A program made the position numbers and the translations under genes. From the NCBI GenBank assembly GCA_947494305.1, contig CANLUL010000003.1:1-64000 (forward strand): a stretch of 64,000 nt of DNA, in the 5' to 3' direction. The notes beneath the pieces were generated by a model. It was not told the DNA's origin and made no database searches. It saw only the letters and a list, made by a program, of their open reading frames with translations. The DNA comes from an uncultured Sphingomonadaceae bacterium (GTDB taxonomy: Bacteria; Pseudomonadota; Alphaproteobacteria; Sphingomonadales; Sphingomonadaceae). Below, piece after piece: positions 17,634-25,598 of this stretch. Positions within the stretch are counted from its first letter, which is position 1. Each line of letters opens with the position of its first letter.

Positions 17634-18446
17634 ATGCCCGAGTTGCCGGAAGTTGAAACCACTGTCGCTGGATTGAAACCCGTTCTGGAAGGCCGGCGGT
17701 TGACATTGGTCGAACCGCGCCGGCCTGATTTGCGTTGGCCGTTCCCCGGAGACCTGCGTCAAAGAATGACCGGTGCGAAAATCATCGCTTTGGGGAGACG
17801 CGCAAAATATGGGTTGATAGAGACGGATCGCGATGATGTGATGATTTTTCACCTCGGCATGTCTGGTCGCTGGCGCATTGATCCGGAAGAGATTGAAAAA
17901 CATGACCATCTACTCCTGGAAACCGATGACGGCCATCGCTTGGTTTTGAACGATCCCCGGCGTTTTGGATCGGTTGATCTGGTGCAGAAGGGCGATATTG
18001 ACCTGTACAAACCCTTTGTTTCTATGGGCCCGGAACCATTAAGTGGTTCATTTGATGGAAAATATCTGAAAGCAGCGACCAAAGGCCGAAAAGCGCCAAT
18101 CAAGCAATTGCTTTTGGATCAGCGAACCGTTGCCGGACTTGGCAATATTTATGTATGCGAAGCGCTGCATATGGCGGGTATCTCTCCGCGCAAGGCGGGG
18201 GGCGAGATATCCAGGCCAAAATATGACAAGCTAGTTGGCTCGGTGAAACAGGTGCTGACCGCTGCCATCGCCGCTGGCGGCTCCAGTTTGCGCGATTTTG
18301 TGCAACCGGACGGCGAGTTGGGTTATTTTGCCAAAGATTGGCTGGTTTATGGCCGTGAAGGAGAGGTTTGCCACTGCGGTTCAGTGATTCAACGTCGAGT
18401 CGATAGTGGGCGATCAACCTTCTACTGTTCACGGTGCCAGAAATAG
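17634..18446 (+). CDS. mutM: Formamidopyrimidine-DNA glycosylase
   Basis: MutM (Fpg) removes 8-oxoguanine and ring-opened purines. The mature N-terminus PELPEVETT is present; the N-terminal proline is the nucleophile. The helix-two-turn-helix region (QRTVAGLGNIYVCEAL) and the C-terminal zinc finger (CHCGS...YCSRCQK) are intact. ATG 17634 was chosen because the active-site proline must follow the initiator methionine; an ATG four codons upstream would bury it. At 270 residues the length is normal. It is followed by rpsT, as in rhizobia. Confidence 0.97.
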   Translation: MPELPEVETTVAGLKPVLEGRRLTLVEPRRPDLRWPFPGDLRQRMTGAKIIALGRRAKYGLIETDRDDVMIFHLGMSGRWRIDPEEIEKHDHLLLETDDGHRLVLNDPRRFGSVDLVQKGDIDLYKPFVSMGPEPLSGSFDGKYLKAATKGRKAPIKQLLLDQRTVAGLGNIYVCEALHMAGISPRKAGGEISRPKYDKLVGSVKQVLTAAIAAGGSSLRDFVQPDGELGYFAKDWLVYGREGEVCHCGSVIQRRVDSGRSTFYCSRCQK

Positions 18447-18462
18447 CCGTTCTACTAAGCTA

Positions 18463-18491
18463 TTGACGGGAATCGCGGCTCACGCTATTGC
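18463..18491 (+). promoter_or_regulatory. Predicted promoter of rpsT
   Basis: TTGACG (18463-18468) and TATTGC (18486-18491) are separated by 17 bases, close to the sigma-70-type consensus. A start near 18498 would give an rpsT leader of about 60 bases, long enough for the S20 autoregulation known in other bacteria, although I see no defined structure in it. Confidence 0.55.
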
Positions 18492-18558
18492 CCGCCGACT
18501 TGAGCCGAGCTCGCTATGGCGAATCGCGGCATAATATTTCAGAATTTGAGGGTTTTTC

Positions 18559-18819
18559 ATGGCAAATACGCCGCAAGCAAAAAAACGTATCCGTCGTAAT
18601 GGAAGTCGCACTGTGATCAATAAGAATCGCGTCAGCCAAATTCGTACGAAGATCAAAGCGGTAGATACCGCAGTTGAAGCAGGCGACAAAAAAGCCGCCA
18701 CTGAAGCCCTAAAAGCTGTTCAACCGGAACTGGCTCGTGGTGTTTCGAAAGGCGTTTTTCATAAAAACACCGCTTCACGGAAGTTTAGCCGTCTTACAAA
18801 ACGAGTCGCAGCGCTCTAA
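18559..18819 (+). CDS. rpsT: 30S ribosomal protein S20
   Basis: This 86-residue, highly basic, helical protein binds 16S rRNA. The N-terminus [20 protein letters not shown] and the C-terminal [17 protein letters not shown] are characteristic. GAGGG lies 13-17 bases before the ATG. A good promoter lies 68-96 bases upstream and a strong terminator 38 bases downstream, so it is transcribed as its own unit. Confidence 0.98.
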   Translation: MANTPQAKKRIRRNGSRTVINKNRVSQIRTKIKAVDTAVEAGDKKAATEALKAVQPELARGVSKGVFHKNTASRKFSRLTKRVAAL

Positions 18820-18856
18820 AATATGCTGCTTCTTCGGAAGCTGTACCTACAAAAGA

Positions 18857-18886
18857 AAACCCGCCCTATCCGGCGGGTTTCTTTTT
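18857..18886 (+). terminator. Intrinsic terminator of rpsT
   Basis: AAACCCGCC (18857-18865) pairs with GGCGGGTTT (18872-18880) around a six-base loop, followed by CTTTTT. It is a strong rho-independent terminator 38 bases past the rpsT stop. The A-rich left flank means it could also act on the convergent reverse-strand gene. Confidence 0.92.
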
Positions 18887-18908
18887 GCGTGAAAGAAGGA
18901 TCGGGCCG

Positions 18909-19943
18909 CTAAACCATCATGAGTTTGTTGCGCCGTACTATTGCAAAATATTCTTCCAGAGCTGCTGCTGTGTGGTCGCTTAGTTCGATAAAGATGCGGC
19001 GACCGTCGCTATCATCTGCCTTACGAGCGAAGATATTTTCCTCTGTCATAATTTTAATCCAGCGAAGAGCGGTGGTTGGGGGTACACTGGCAGCGATACA
19101 GAGGCTTGAGACAGACACTGTAACATTTTCAAGCCGGGCGGCCATTAGGTCGAGCAGCATATCCCAGGCAGGATCGGCAAAAAGCTCCGCATCAAAATAC
19201 TGAGTTCGCAACCGGCGGGCCTTGATCAAATCTCGGATTTGAGAGGCGGTGATTACGCTGTTAGGATGATGTTCTTCAGAACTACTTCCATAGGGTATCG
19301 AATCAATGCTGCTCTGGCCCTTAAAGCCAAACGGATCATCTGAAACGGATGATGAAACTTTGGGTGGGTGCAGCGGGCTGCGAATAGGATCGCGATCACC
19401 GCGGCTGATTTGCTTGCCGGCAAGTTGAGACAAAACTCGGGCGATGCGCTCTACGTCTTCTGATATTTTTCTAAGATCAGTCAAATTTGGTTCGTCACGA
19501 TTGCTGAACGTAGCCGACAGTGTCTCTTTAATTCTGTTGTTCAGAGTCACCAATATCTCAGCCGAAAGATTGTCTCCCCCATCAGTCGTTAAAAACTCGG
19601 TATTGGAGTAGTCGAGCATGGCAACCGTGTTATTGAGGAATTCTAGAGGCAACAGTATTAGCAAGGGTAGATCATGTTGAGCGCAGAAACTTTCAAGCGT
19701 TGATAATGACTGCTGAGTCTTTGCGTCCCAGCTGCAAATATGAATCACTAGAGCAATGGCATTAAGTCGCTGCTCTATATCTGCTGGATTGAAATCAATA
19801 GGCAGTGGTTTGACTATCCTGCCGCCTGCGTCCCGAATGAGATCCACAATCTTTCCACGTAGAACCAGATCGTTACCAATAACGATGATCTGACCGCTCC
19901 AAAGAGCGGTTTGATGATCTTCCTCAATCCCCATTATTTGCAT
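18909..19943 (-). CDS. MarR-type winged-helix regulator with an N-terminal receiver-like domain
   Basis: The C-terminal part (last about 90 residues) has a MarR-like winged helix: AWDMLLDLMAARLENVTVSVSSLC, ASVPPTTALRWIKIMTEENIF, then the wing ARKADDSDGRRIFIELSD. The N-terminal 120 residues alternate strands and helices (GQIIVIGNDLVLRGKIVDLI, LVIHICSWD, LPLLILLPLEFL) like a response-regulator receiver, but the phosphoacceptor position reads CSWD and the usual acidic pocket is not evident. A serine- and proline-rich linker joins the two. The most likely start is ATG 19943, though an upstream in-frame start at 20003 exists. It faces rpsT across the terminator. Confidence 0.75.
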   Translation of the reverse strand: MQIMGIEEDHQTALWSGQIIVIGNDLVLRGKIVDLIRDAGGRIVKPLPIDFNPADIEQRLNAIALVIHICSWDAKTQQSLSTLESFCAQHDLPLLILLPLEFLNNTVAMLDYSNTEFLTTDGGDNLSAEILVTLNNRIKETLSATFSNRDEPNLTDLRKISEDVERIARVLSQLAGKQISRGDRDPIRSPLHPPKVSSSVSDDPFGFKGQSSIDSIPYGSSSEEHHPNSVITASQIRDLIKARRLRTQYFDAELFADPAWDMLLDLMAARLENVTVSVSSLCIAASVPPTTALRWIKIMTEENIFARKADDSDGRRIFIELSDHTAAALEEYFAIVRRNKLMMV

Positions 19944-20139
19944 CACTGTGTTTTCTTTTGATGTTGGTTCAATTTTGAAACACGTCGATCCAACAACGAC
20001 CAACAGTGGATGTGAATAGCATATAAGTCTATTGTCAGCAGGCCTGTTTCACTTAACAGTCCCGGCCTTTGGTTTTTGGAAAGCGTGATAATTTTACGCC
20101 AGAATAGGGCGAATTGGGTTAAACATTGTAATCCCACCG

Positions 20140-20167
20140 TTCAAAACCGGTTCAGCCTTGCTATATT
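20140..20167 (+). promoter_or_regulatory. Predicted promoter of the DUF4136 lipoprotein gene
   Basis: TTCAAA (20140-20145) and TATATT (20162-20167) are separated by 16 bases. The -10 element lies 44 bases before the chosen ATG. The spacing and hexamers fit a moderate sigma-70-type promoter. Confidence 0.4.
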
Positions 20168-20210
20168 ATGATACAAGCTGATGGTGGATGTTCGAACCGA
20201 AGGAAAAGAA

Positions 20211-20885
20211 ATGACAGGGTCGATTGATAGAATGTCTTTGAAACGCCGACTGGCGTTGTTCGCACCGATAGGTCTGTTGGCGTTAAGCGCATGTGCAACG
20301 CCGTTTCGCGCAGATGTGCAAAGGTTTGCGGCATTACCAGATACAACAGGCCAAAGTTTCGCAGTTGTCGCTGCAGATCCTGATTTGTCTGGCGGTCTTG
20401 AATTTGGCCAATATGCGCGCCTTGTTGAGCAGCGGATGACAGAATTGGGTTATCGAATCAGTGATGATCCAGCTGCAGCCGAGCTTATTGTGAGCATGGA
20501 CTATGACATTGATAAGGGCCGTGAAAAGGTGGTTTCCGATGTTGATCCGTTTTTCTCACCGATTGGATATCGACCATATTATCGTCGTGGATTTTATGGT
20601 CGTCACCGCTACCGTTATGGCTTTCACGATCCGTTTCTGTTCGGCGGTGCAGGTTTTGCAGGTTATGGCGGTGTACGCAGCTTCACGGTTTATACCACAG
20701 ACCTAGATCTGAAAATTGATCGCGCTGCGGATGGAGAGCGTTTGTTCGAAGGGAAAGCCGAGGCTTTATCTCGTTCAAAAAACCTGACTCATCTTGTGCC
20801 GAATCTAGTTGAGGCGATGTTCACCAATTTCCCTGGCAACAGTGGCGAGCGTGTTCGCATCTCCGTGGCACCGGAGAAAAAATAA
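20211..20885 (+). CDS. DUF4136-like outer-membrane lipoprotein
   Basis: This 224-residue protein has a lipoprotein signal (PIGLLALSAC, cleavage before the cysteine at about residue 27), so it is probably attached to the outer membrane. The mature part (FAALPDTTGQSFAVVAAD, LVEQRMTELGYR, AELIVSMDYDIDKG and a C-terminal VEAMFTNFPG) fits the DUF4136 pattern. A His/Tyr/Arg/Gly-rich insert (YRPYYRRGFYGRHRYRYGF) lies near the centre, as is common in sphingomonad members. ATG 20211 follows AAGGAAAAG. It converges on dnaA with a 13-base gap. Function unknown. Confidence 0.85.
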   Translation: MTGSIDRMSLKRRLALFAPIGLLALSACATPFRADVQRFAALPDTTGQSFAVVAADPDLSGGLEFGQYARLVEQRMTELGYRISDDPAAAELIVSMDYDIDKGREKVVSDVDPFFSPIGYRPYYRRGFYGRHRYRYGFHDPFLFGGAGFAGYGGVRSFTVYTTDLDLKIDRAADGERLFEGKAEALSRSKNLTHLVPNLVEAMFTNFPGNSGERVRISVAPEKK

Positions 20886-20898
20886 GGTCTCCCTATTT

Positions 20899-22338
20899 CT
20901 AGCTTTCAAGCTGGCGCAATAGCATTCGAACGTCATTGTCCATTTCGCTGTCTTCACCGCGGAGTTGTTCAACCAACTTGACCGCGTGAATAACTGTGCT
21001 GTGATCTCGGCCACCAAACTTCCGTCCAATTTCCGGATAGCTGCGCGGTGTCATGACCTTGGCCAAATACATCGCGACCTGGCGCGGCCGTGCGACGGCT
21101 CGTGCGCGGCGTTTTGACGACATCTCGTTGCGTTCAAGTCGATAATATTCGCAAACAGTCCTTTGAATTTCATCGATTGTAATGCGACGGCGACAGGCAC
21201 TTAAAATGTCGGACAATTGTTCTTCGGCGAGCTCCCGGGTAATGTCCCGGCCCGTGAGTTGGGAATAAGCAAGAAGCTTGTTTAGGCCGCCTTCCAGTTC
21301 GCGTAAGTTCCGACTGATTGTACGCGCTAAAAATTCAACCACATCATCAGAGACCTGTTGATGCGGCATGGTTTCCAGACGGTGTTTCAATATATCGCGG
21401 CGCAGTTCTAGACCTGCTGATTGGATATCCGCAACCAGCCCCATGGATAGGCGAGACAATAAGCGTTGATCTACACCATCCAATGCTTGTGGCGGACGGT
21501 CCGCAGCAACAACGATACGCTTGCCTTGGCTTATTAGTGCATCGACCGTGTGCAGAAATTCTTCTTGTGTAGAATTTTTCCCTACAATGAATTGTATGTC
21601 ATCAATCATCAACAAATCTGCTTCGCGCAAATTGCCCTTAAACTCCATCGCTTCATTCTTGCGCATGGCGGACACAAATTCGATCATGAAGCGCTCGGCG
21701 GACATATATATAATCCGCGCGTTCGGAAATTCTGCGCGATAAGCATGACCGATTGCATGCATCAAGTGTGTTTTGCCTTGTCCCGTCGATGACTGAAGGT
21801 AAAGCGGGCAGAACAATGGCTTTTCGGCCGCCGCCATTCTCTCGGCAGCGTTAAGTGCTAAAACATTTGAATTGCCGGGAATAAATTCTGCAAAGGTCAT
21901 GCGCGGATCGAGATCGAGGCGAAATTTGTCCACCATTGCTGGTGCGTTTTGACCCGACATTTCCGCTGAATGGTTTTGTTTTACTTGAGCAATCCGCGCA
22001 GCGCCGGCCTTGGCAGTATAGACAACTTCCAATACTTCAGCGTGGCGGCTTTGCCATGCGAGGGCCAAGCGATCAGCGTAGCGATCACGGACCCAGTTGG
22101 CGGCAAATTCCGATGGCAGTTCAAAATGAAGAGCACCAGTTGCAGTGTCAAACTGAACCAGCTGCATGGGTTTGATCCATTGCCCGAAAATCTGGACGCC
22201 CAGATCGCGGCGCAAGCCAGAGCAAATACTCTGCCAACTATTCTCTATATCTGATTGTCTGATTGCATCAGTCAATTTCTCTGTTGCAGTCTGTACTTCG
22301 CTGATTCCGCCACCCGCAATTTTTGCATCCTCTGCCAC
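20899..22338 (-). CDS. dnaA: Chromosomal replication initiator DnaA
   Basis: DnaA is an AAA+ ATPase that melts the origin. The 479-residue protein has domain I (SWQSICSGLRRDLGVQIFGQWIKPM), domain III with Walker A STGQGKTHLMHA and Walker B ADLLMIDDIQFI, the sensor region and a domain IV helix-turn-helix with the signature FGGRDHSTVIHAVKLV. The start codon is GTG 22338. Neighbours mutM and rpsT are the expected ones. Only one DnaA-box-like sequence was found nearby, so the window does not clearly contain the origin. Confidence 0.97.
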   Translation of the reverse strand: MAEDAKIAGGGISEVQTATEKLTDAIRQSDIENSWQSICSGLRRDLGVQIFGQWIKPMQLVQFDTATGALHFELPSEFAANWVRDRYADRLALAWQSRHAEVLEVVYTAKAGAARIAQVKQNHSAEMSGQNAPAMVDKFRLDLDPRMTFAEFIPGNSNVLALNAAERMAAAEKPLFCPLYLQSSTGQGKTHLMHAIGHAYRAEFPNARIIYMSAERFMIEFVSAMRKNEAMEFKGNLREADLLMIDDIQFIVGKNSTQEEFLHTVDALISQGKRIVVAADRPPQALDGVDQRLLSRLSMGLVADIQSAGLELRRDILKHRLETMPHQQVSDDVVEFLARTISRNLRELEGGLNKLLAYSQLTGRDITRELAEEQLSDILSACRRRITIDEIQRTVCEYYRLERNEMSSKRRARAVARPRQVAMYLAKVMTPRSYPEIGRKFGGRDHSTVIHAVKLVEQLRGEDSEMDNDVRMLLRQLES

Positions 22339-22872
22339 TCAATCCCCCGATTTTCCAAAGCGGTCTCGCCAAGTGCGATTCCGGTTGCCGATCGGCAGAA
22401 CATTATTTCTCTAAGCCTGCAAACTAATCCAATTGTTGTCAGCCCCCAGCCACGGGAACACAAAGGACACAGACCGCCAATATTGAAAACAGGTTTCAAC
22501 ATATGATTTTTTTGTTCAATGAAGGTCAGGAATGTAAACCCGCGACCTCAGCCGATAGCCTTTACTAGGCGCGTCAATTCGATTCTATCAAGGGCGACAA
22601 TGTAAAAAAAATGAAATAATTCTATTGACAGCGGCAAGTCTCAGAAATTGCAAAATATCTTCTTAAGGCTTTGAAATATATAAATTAAAAACTGTGGATA
22701 GCTTGGGTATGTTTGCGAATCGCCGAACAAGCTCGGGTTTTCGAAATTGAGTCGGAATTCACTTTGGTTGGCGATGGTGAGCAAGCAAAGTTTTGAGTGT
22801 GTTCGAAAGGCGCTTGCCAAACCGCTCTTGATTTGGCAATGGCCGCAAACCGTTTGATGGCAAAGGCCATCG
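22339..22872. other. Non-coding region upstream of dnaA with an AT-rich stretch and one DnaA-box-like site
   Basis: No convincing gene is present. The stretch 22590-22690 is strongly AT-rich and ends next to TGTGGATAG (22693-22701), one mismatch from the DnaA box TGTGGATAA. TTGACA (22625-22630) could be a -35 element pointing toward the tRNA-Val remnant, but no matching -10 follows. A single box does not make an origin. Confidence 0.3.
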
Positions 22873-22911
22873 GGGGCGATTAGCTCAGTTGGTAGAGCGC
22901 TTCGTTTACAC
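22873..22911 (+). repeat. Left att repeat, orphan 5' half of tRNA-Val
   Basis: This 39-base block is identical to 24797-24835 and covers the acceptor 5' strand, D arm and anticodon 5' strand of tRNA-Val, stopping after TTTACAC minus its last base. Sequence diverges at once on both sides. It cannot fold into a tRNA because the 3' half is missing. It marks the chromosomal side of the insertion. Confidence 0.88.
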
Positions 22912-22971
22912 GATAGTTATCTACCTCATAAACAATTGAAATATAAGCATTATTTGCACCGATTCTATCGT

Positions 22972-22990
22972 CTTCGGGACTATCTCGGGA
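22972..22990 (+). repeat. 19-base direct repeat, left copy
   Basis: CTTCGGGACTATCTCGGGA occurs here, 60 bases inside the left att block, and again exactly at 24679-24697. It contains the motif CGGGA twice, 11 bases apart, suggesting a protein-binding arm site for a tyrosine integrase. This is inference from position and repetition. Confidence 0.6.
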
Positions 22991-23251
22991 TCAAAAAATT
23001 CTTTAATATCAATGACTTATCAAATAGCTGGCGCTAGATGAAGCTGGATTGACCAGTTATAGACAGCTTCGTTCTCCAATCGTTTGTTTCATTTTTTGAT
23101 GCGGGTACAAAATCTCAGATTTAGTTCCTGCAAAGTTAGTTCAAATTTAGGTGGTCTCACAACTTCAATTATTCATTTAAGTCGCCAAAATTGTTGATTT
23201 TAGTACAATATTGAAGCAACATTTATTTTCGTTACTACTTGGGGGTTACAA

Positions 23252-24109
23252 ATGGACCGTAAAGTATCAATCCGATTTTATGAGATCGACTATCCGAACA
23301 ACGATGCAGCCAGGATTGAAGATATTCTTCAAGACCTGGCAGGGTTACCAAAACTTGAACGACAAATCGGATTGGATGATGGAGAAGTAACTTTACGTCT
23401 CGAAGAACTAGAAGTGTCCGACGAGTTACTGGTTGGTGATCTAACTAGGGTTCAAACACGAAATCTTCCCGGACATGTCATTGATGAAACTGTAGAACGC
23501 TTGCCGGTGGAAGCGATTGGACACAGCGTTGTGTTCCTTTTCGATCCAACAACGAATTGCTTGGCACTTCAATACGATTTGAGAATGGGTGTTGGTCGAT
23601 TTACTCGGTATTTGAGGGCAGCAAACGGGTCTGAGTTTGGTCATTTCCCATACCTTAAACGAGATACAATGGCTCGATTTCGCGATCAGACACCAAAGAG
23701 AATGAGATTGCGCATCGCCCGCGCCCGCAACTTCGAAAACATCCCTATCGATAAAACGGATTTTGAAGATCAAATTGAAGAATGGTCGCATATGTTCGAT
23801 GCGCCATCGGTTGAAATTAAACTCTCCACCAGAGGTGAAGGCAGGCATTTGAACAGTGCAGTGGTATGGAACACTGTGAGACGATGGATCGGTTTCCGAG
23901 GCGAAATCGAAGGAATCAAAAACATTGAAGTGGAGACGATCGAGTCTGATAGAGCTTTCAATTTTATCAACGATCTATTATACAATGATACGGTTTTGGA
24001 CCTGCCTGACAATGATCCGATCGAAAGCCGTGCGATACGCACAGCATATCTGAGGGCCTGTTTTGATGAACATCGCGATTACATCCGAGGGCTCGCCGGT
24101 GGTCCTTAA
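23252..24109 (+). CDS. Cargo gene A of the tRNA-Val element: soluble protein, possibly DUF6731-like
   Basis: This 285-residue protein has no signal peptide or membrane helix. It opens MDRKVSIRFYEIDYPNNDAA, then a region of acidic/basic helices, GHSVVFLFDPTTNCLALQYD near the middle, and IKLSTRGEGRHLNSAVVWNTV toward the C-terminus. The layout (a short N-terminal strand motif, a central 'conversion to R/F-rich strand' region and a C-terminal helical domain) reminds me of the DUF6731 family, of unknown function; this is a weak recollection. TGGGGG lies just before the ATG. Its end overlaps gene B by 44 bases, so the two are translationally coupled and probably act together. Base composition is more AT-rich than in the flanking housekeeping genes. 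Confidence 0.8.
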   Translation: MDRKVSIRFYEIDYPNNDAARIEDILQDLAGLPKLERQIGLDDGEVTLRLEELEVSDELLVGDLTRVQTRNLPGHVIDETVERLPVEAIGHSVVFLFDPTTNCLALQYDLRMGVGRFTRYLRAANGSEFGHFPYLKRDTMARFRDQTPKRMRLRIARARNFENIPIDKTDFEDQIEEWSHMFDAPSVEIKLSTRGEGRHLNSAVVWNTVRRWIGFRGEIEGIKNIEVETIESDRAFNFINDLLYNDTVLDLPDNDPIESRAIRTAYLRACFDEHRDYIRGLAGGP

Positions 24110-24572
24110 TGTCTACAGATTTTTGAGGAGAAATTTGGAATCGATTGTGCCTCTGGGCGTCGGTGCGATTTTGATTTGGCAACAACCATCTATATCTGCA
24201 AATTTTATCAGCAAAGACTGGGATATTGATGCTTTCTATTCGGCTGTTTTTGATTGGTCGTCGATTCAAGCGGCGTTCCTATTTAGCGTGTATGCCTTTT
24301 TCCTATCAAGGTCTGAGCCATTCATTCAAGCAATTGCCAAAACTCAGCCATTTACCGAACTTCGTCGTTACGTATTGAGGGCATTGTCACTTTCGATATT
24401 GCTCTCTTTAATCTCATTGCCACTGCTGGTTTCAGCACCAGATTTTGAACAGAATTATAGAACTGATTTTGGGTTCATTGCCTTCTCTGGAATACTCGTA
24501 TTCTTGACCTTTACATTCATGTGCTTTGTGAAGGTCATCCGGGTCTTTCATAAACTAGAGCGATACAGCTAG
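24066..24572 (+). CDS. Cargo gene B of the tRNA-Val element: four-helix membrane protein
   Basis: This 168-residue protein has four hydrophobic segments: SIVPLGVGAILIWQQP, AAFLFSVYAFFLS, ALSLSILLSLISLPLLV and FIAFSGILVFLTFTFMCFV, ending in a basic tail. It is therefore an inner-membrane protein. No enzyme motif is visible. ATG 24066 lies inside gene A (44-base overlap in another frame); a TTG one codon earlier is also possible. A soluble sensor-like protein paired with a small membrane protein, on a tRNA island, is the layout of several known anti-phage systems that kill the cell through the membrane. That role here is a hypothesis only. Confidence 0.8.
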   Translation: MNIAITSEGSPVVLNVYRFLRRNLESIVPLGVGAILIWQQPSISANFISKDWDIDAFYSAVFDWSSIQAAFLFSVYAFFLSRSEPFIQAIAKTQPFTELRRYVLRALSLSILLSLISLPLLVSAPDFEQNYRTDFGFIAFSGILVFLTFTFMCFVKVIRVFHKLERYS

Positions 24573-24678
24573 TAACCCCAACCTGGGGTTTTGTTCCCGC
24601 ACCAACTCCATCCAAGAAACTGTCTGCCGCGCGTTAAGCGTTGGGGAAGAATTTTTGCGTCCCCCTTTTGTTCTTCCA

Positions 24679-24697
24679 CTTCGGGACTATCTCGGGA
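24679..24697 (+). repeat. 19-base direct repeat, right copy
   Basis: Identical to 22972-22990 and placed 99 bases before the right att block. Two CGGGACT units lie 11 bases apart here (24683-24689 and 24694-24700 approximately). The stretch 24573-24796 holds no gene: it consists of this repeat, the repeated word TAATTCCA and the tRNA promoter. Confidence 0.6.
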
Positions 24698-24751
24698 CTC
24701 TGGTTTCCATCTAATTCCATTTGTTCCCTTTTAATTCCACGAAATGGCACT

Positions 24752-24779
24752 TGACGGGGATTGAAAATCTTCTAAAAGC
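24752..24779 (+). promoter_or_regulatory. Predicted promoter of tRNA-Val
   Basis: TTGACG (24752-24757) and TAAAAG (24774-24779) are 16 bases apart and end 18 bases before the mature tRNA. Because it lies inside the right att block, this promoter would have been brought by the element if the element entered from the left junction, so the intact tRNA would depend on imported DNA for its expression. Confidence 0.6.
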
Positions 24780-24796
24780 CCAGCTTCCCGTAAGGA

Positions 24797-24873
<77 letters not shown>

Positions 24874-24991
24874 TTTTTCTAGGTTTAAATTGCTATGGAA
24901 ATGTGTTGGCAAGTAAAGTCCTGACCGGAAGAATAGATGGTTTATCCTAATCATTGATATCTACTGATTCGGCTCTACGACCAGCATTGGC

Positions 24992-25582
24992 CTATCTTGA
25001 TGCTAGCGTCTCTTCCATTAAAGCCGCTGCCTTGGCTCCGTGCCAGTCCATCGCGCCAATAACACGCCAGACTTCCTTCCCATCGGCATCGAACAAAACC
25101 GTTGTTGGCATGACACCAGTCCCGAATCCAAAGCTGAGTTTATTCTCTGGATCGAGATAGGGCTCCAACTCCGCAAAATTGGACTTCTCAAAAAACGGAC
25201 CGACTTTGTCCATGCCCTGCAAATCTTGTGACACGACAAGCACTTTCAACCTGTTCTTTTCACGAGCCGCTAGTTCGTCCAGCATCGGCATTTCCACAAT
25301 GCAAGGCGCGCACCATGTCGCCCATATGTTCACCAACAAAGGTTTGCCTTCGAAATCACTGAGATTGACAGTTTTACCTTTAGGGTTTTGGAAAGCGTCA
25401 TCGAGCGCGGGTGTTCCCCGTTTTGATATGTCGAGCTTACCGACCAGTTCTTTATTGTTTGCCATTTCTGCAGCCTGACCATTTGCAGCAACATCTTGCT
25501 CGACTTGACTTGAGCCTCTATCGCAGGCCGCAAGCGCAAAAAGCAAAGATGTAAAAAGGATTGGTCGGATTAGCGAGGACAC
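24992..25582 (-). CDS. TlpA/ResA-like thioredoxin lipoprotein
   Basis: This periplasmic thiol-disulfide oxidoreductase has about 196 residues. After a lipoprotein signal ([12 protein letters not shown]) comes a short linker and a thioredoxin domain with [15 protein letters not shown] (active site C-A-P-C, a WCxxC motif) and the cis-Pro region [10 protein letters not shown]. Such proteins reduce cytochrome c apoproteins or other exported thiols. No ATG precedes the signal sequence; GTG 25582 is the likeliest start, with TTG slightly upstream an alternative. It is divergent from argH, with the two start codons only 16 bases apart, so each promoter must lie within the other gene. Confidence 0.88.
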   Translation of the reverse strand: MSSLIRPILFTSLLFALAACDRGSSQVEQDVAANGQAAEMANNKELVGKLDISKRGTPALDDAFQNPKGKTVNLSDFEGKPLLVNIWATWCAPCIVEMPMLDELAAREKNRLKVLVVSQDLQGMDKVGPFFEKSNFAELEPYLDPENKLSFGFGTGVMPTTVLFDADGKEVWRVIGAMDWHGAKAAALMEETLASR

Positions 25583-25598
25583 AAAAAACTCCAATGCA

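Noticed and set aside
22590-22701. Replication origin upstream of dnaA
   Set aside because: AT-rich, but only one DnaA-box-like sequence (one mismatch) was found; a cluster would be needed to call it.
22685-22870. 61-codon reverse frame in the region before the tRNA remnant
   Set aside because: Low-complexity composition, no ribosome-binding site, and no similarity to known small proteins by eye.
22873-22911. A second functional tRNA-Val at the left repeat
   Set aside because: Only the 5' half exists; anticodon 3' strand, T arm and acceptor 3' strand are absent.
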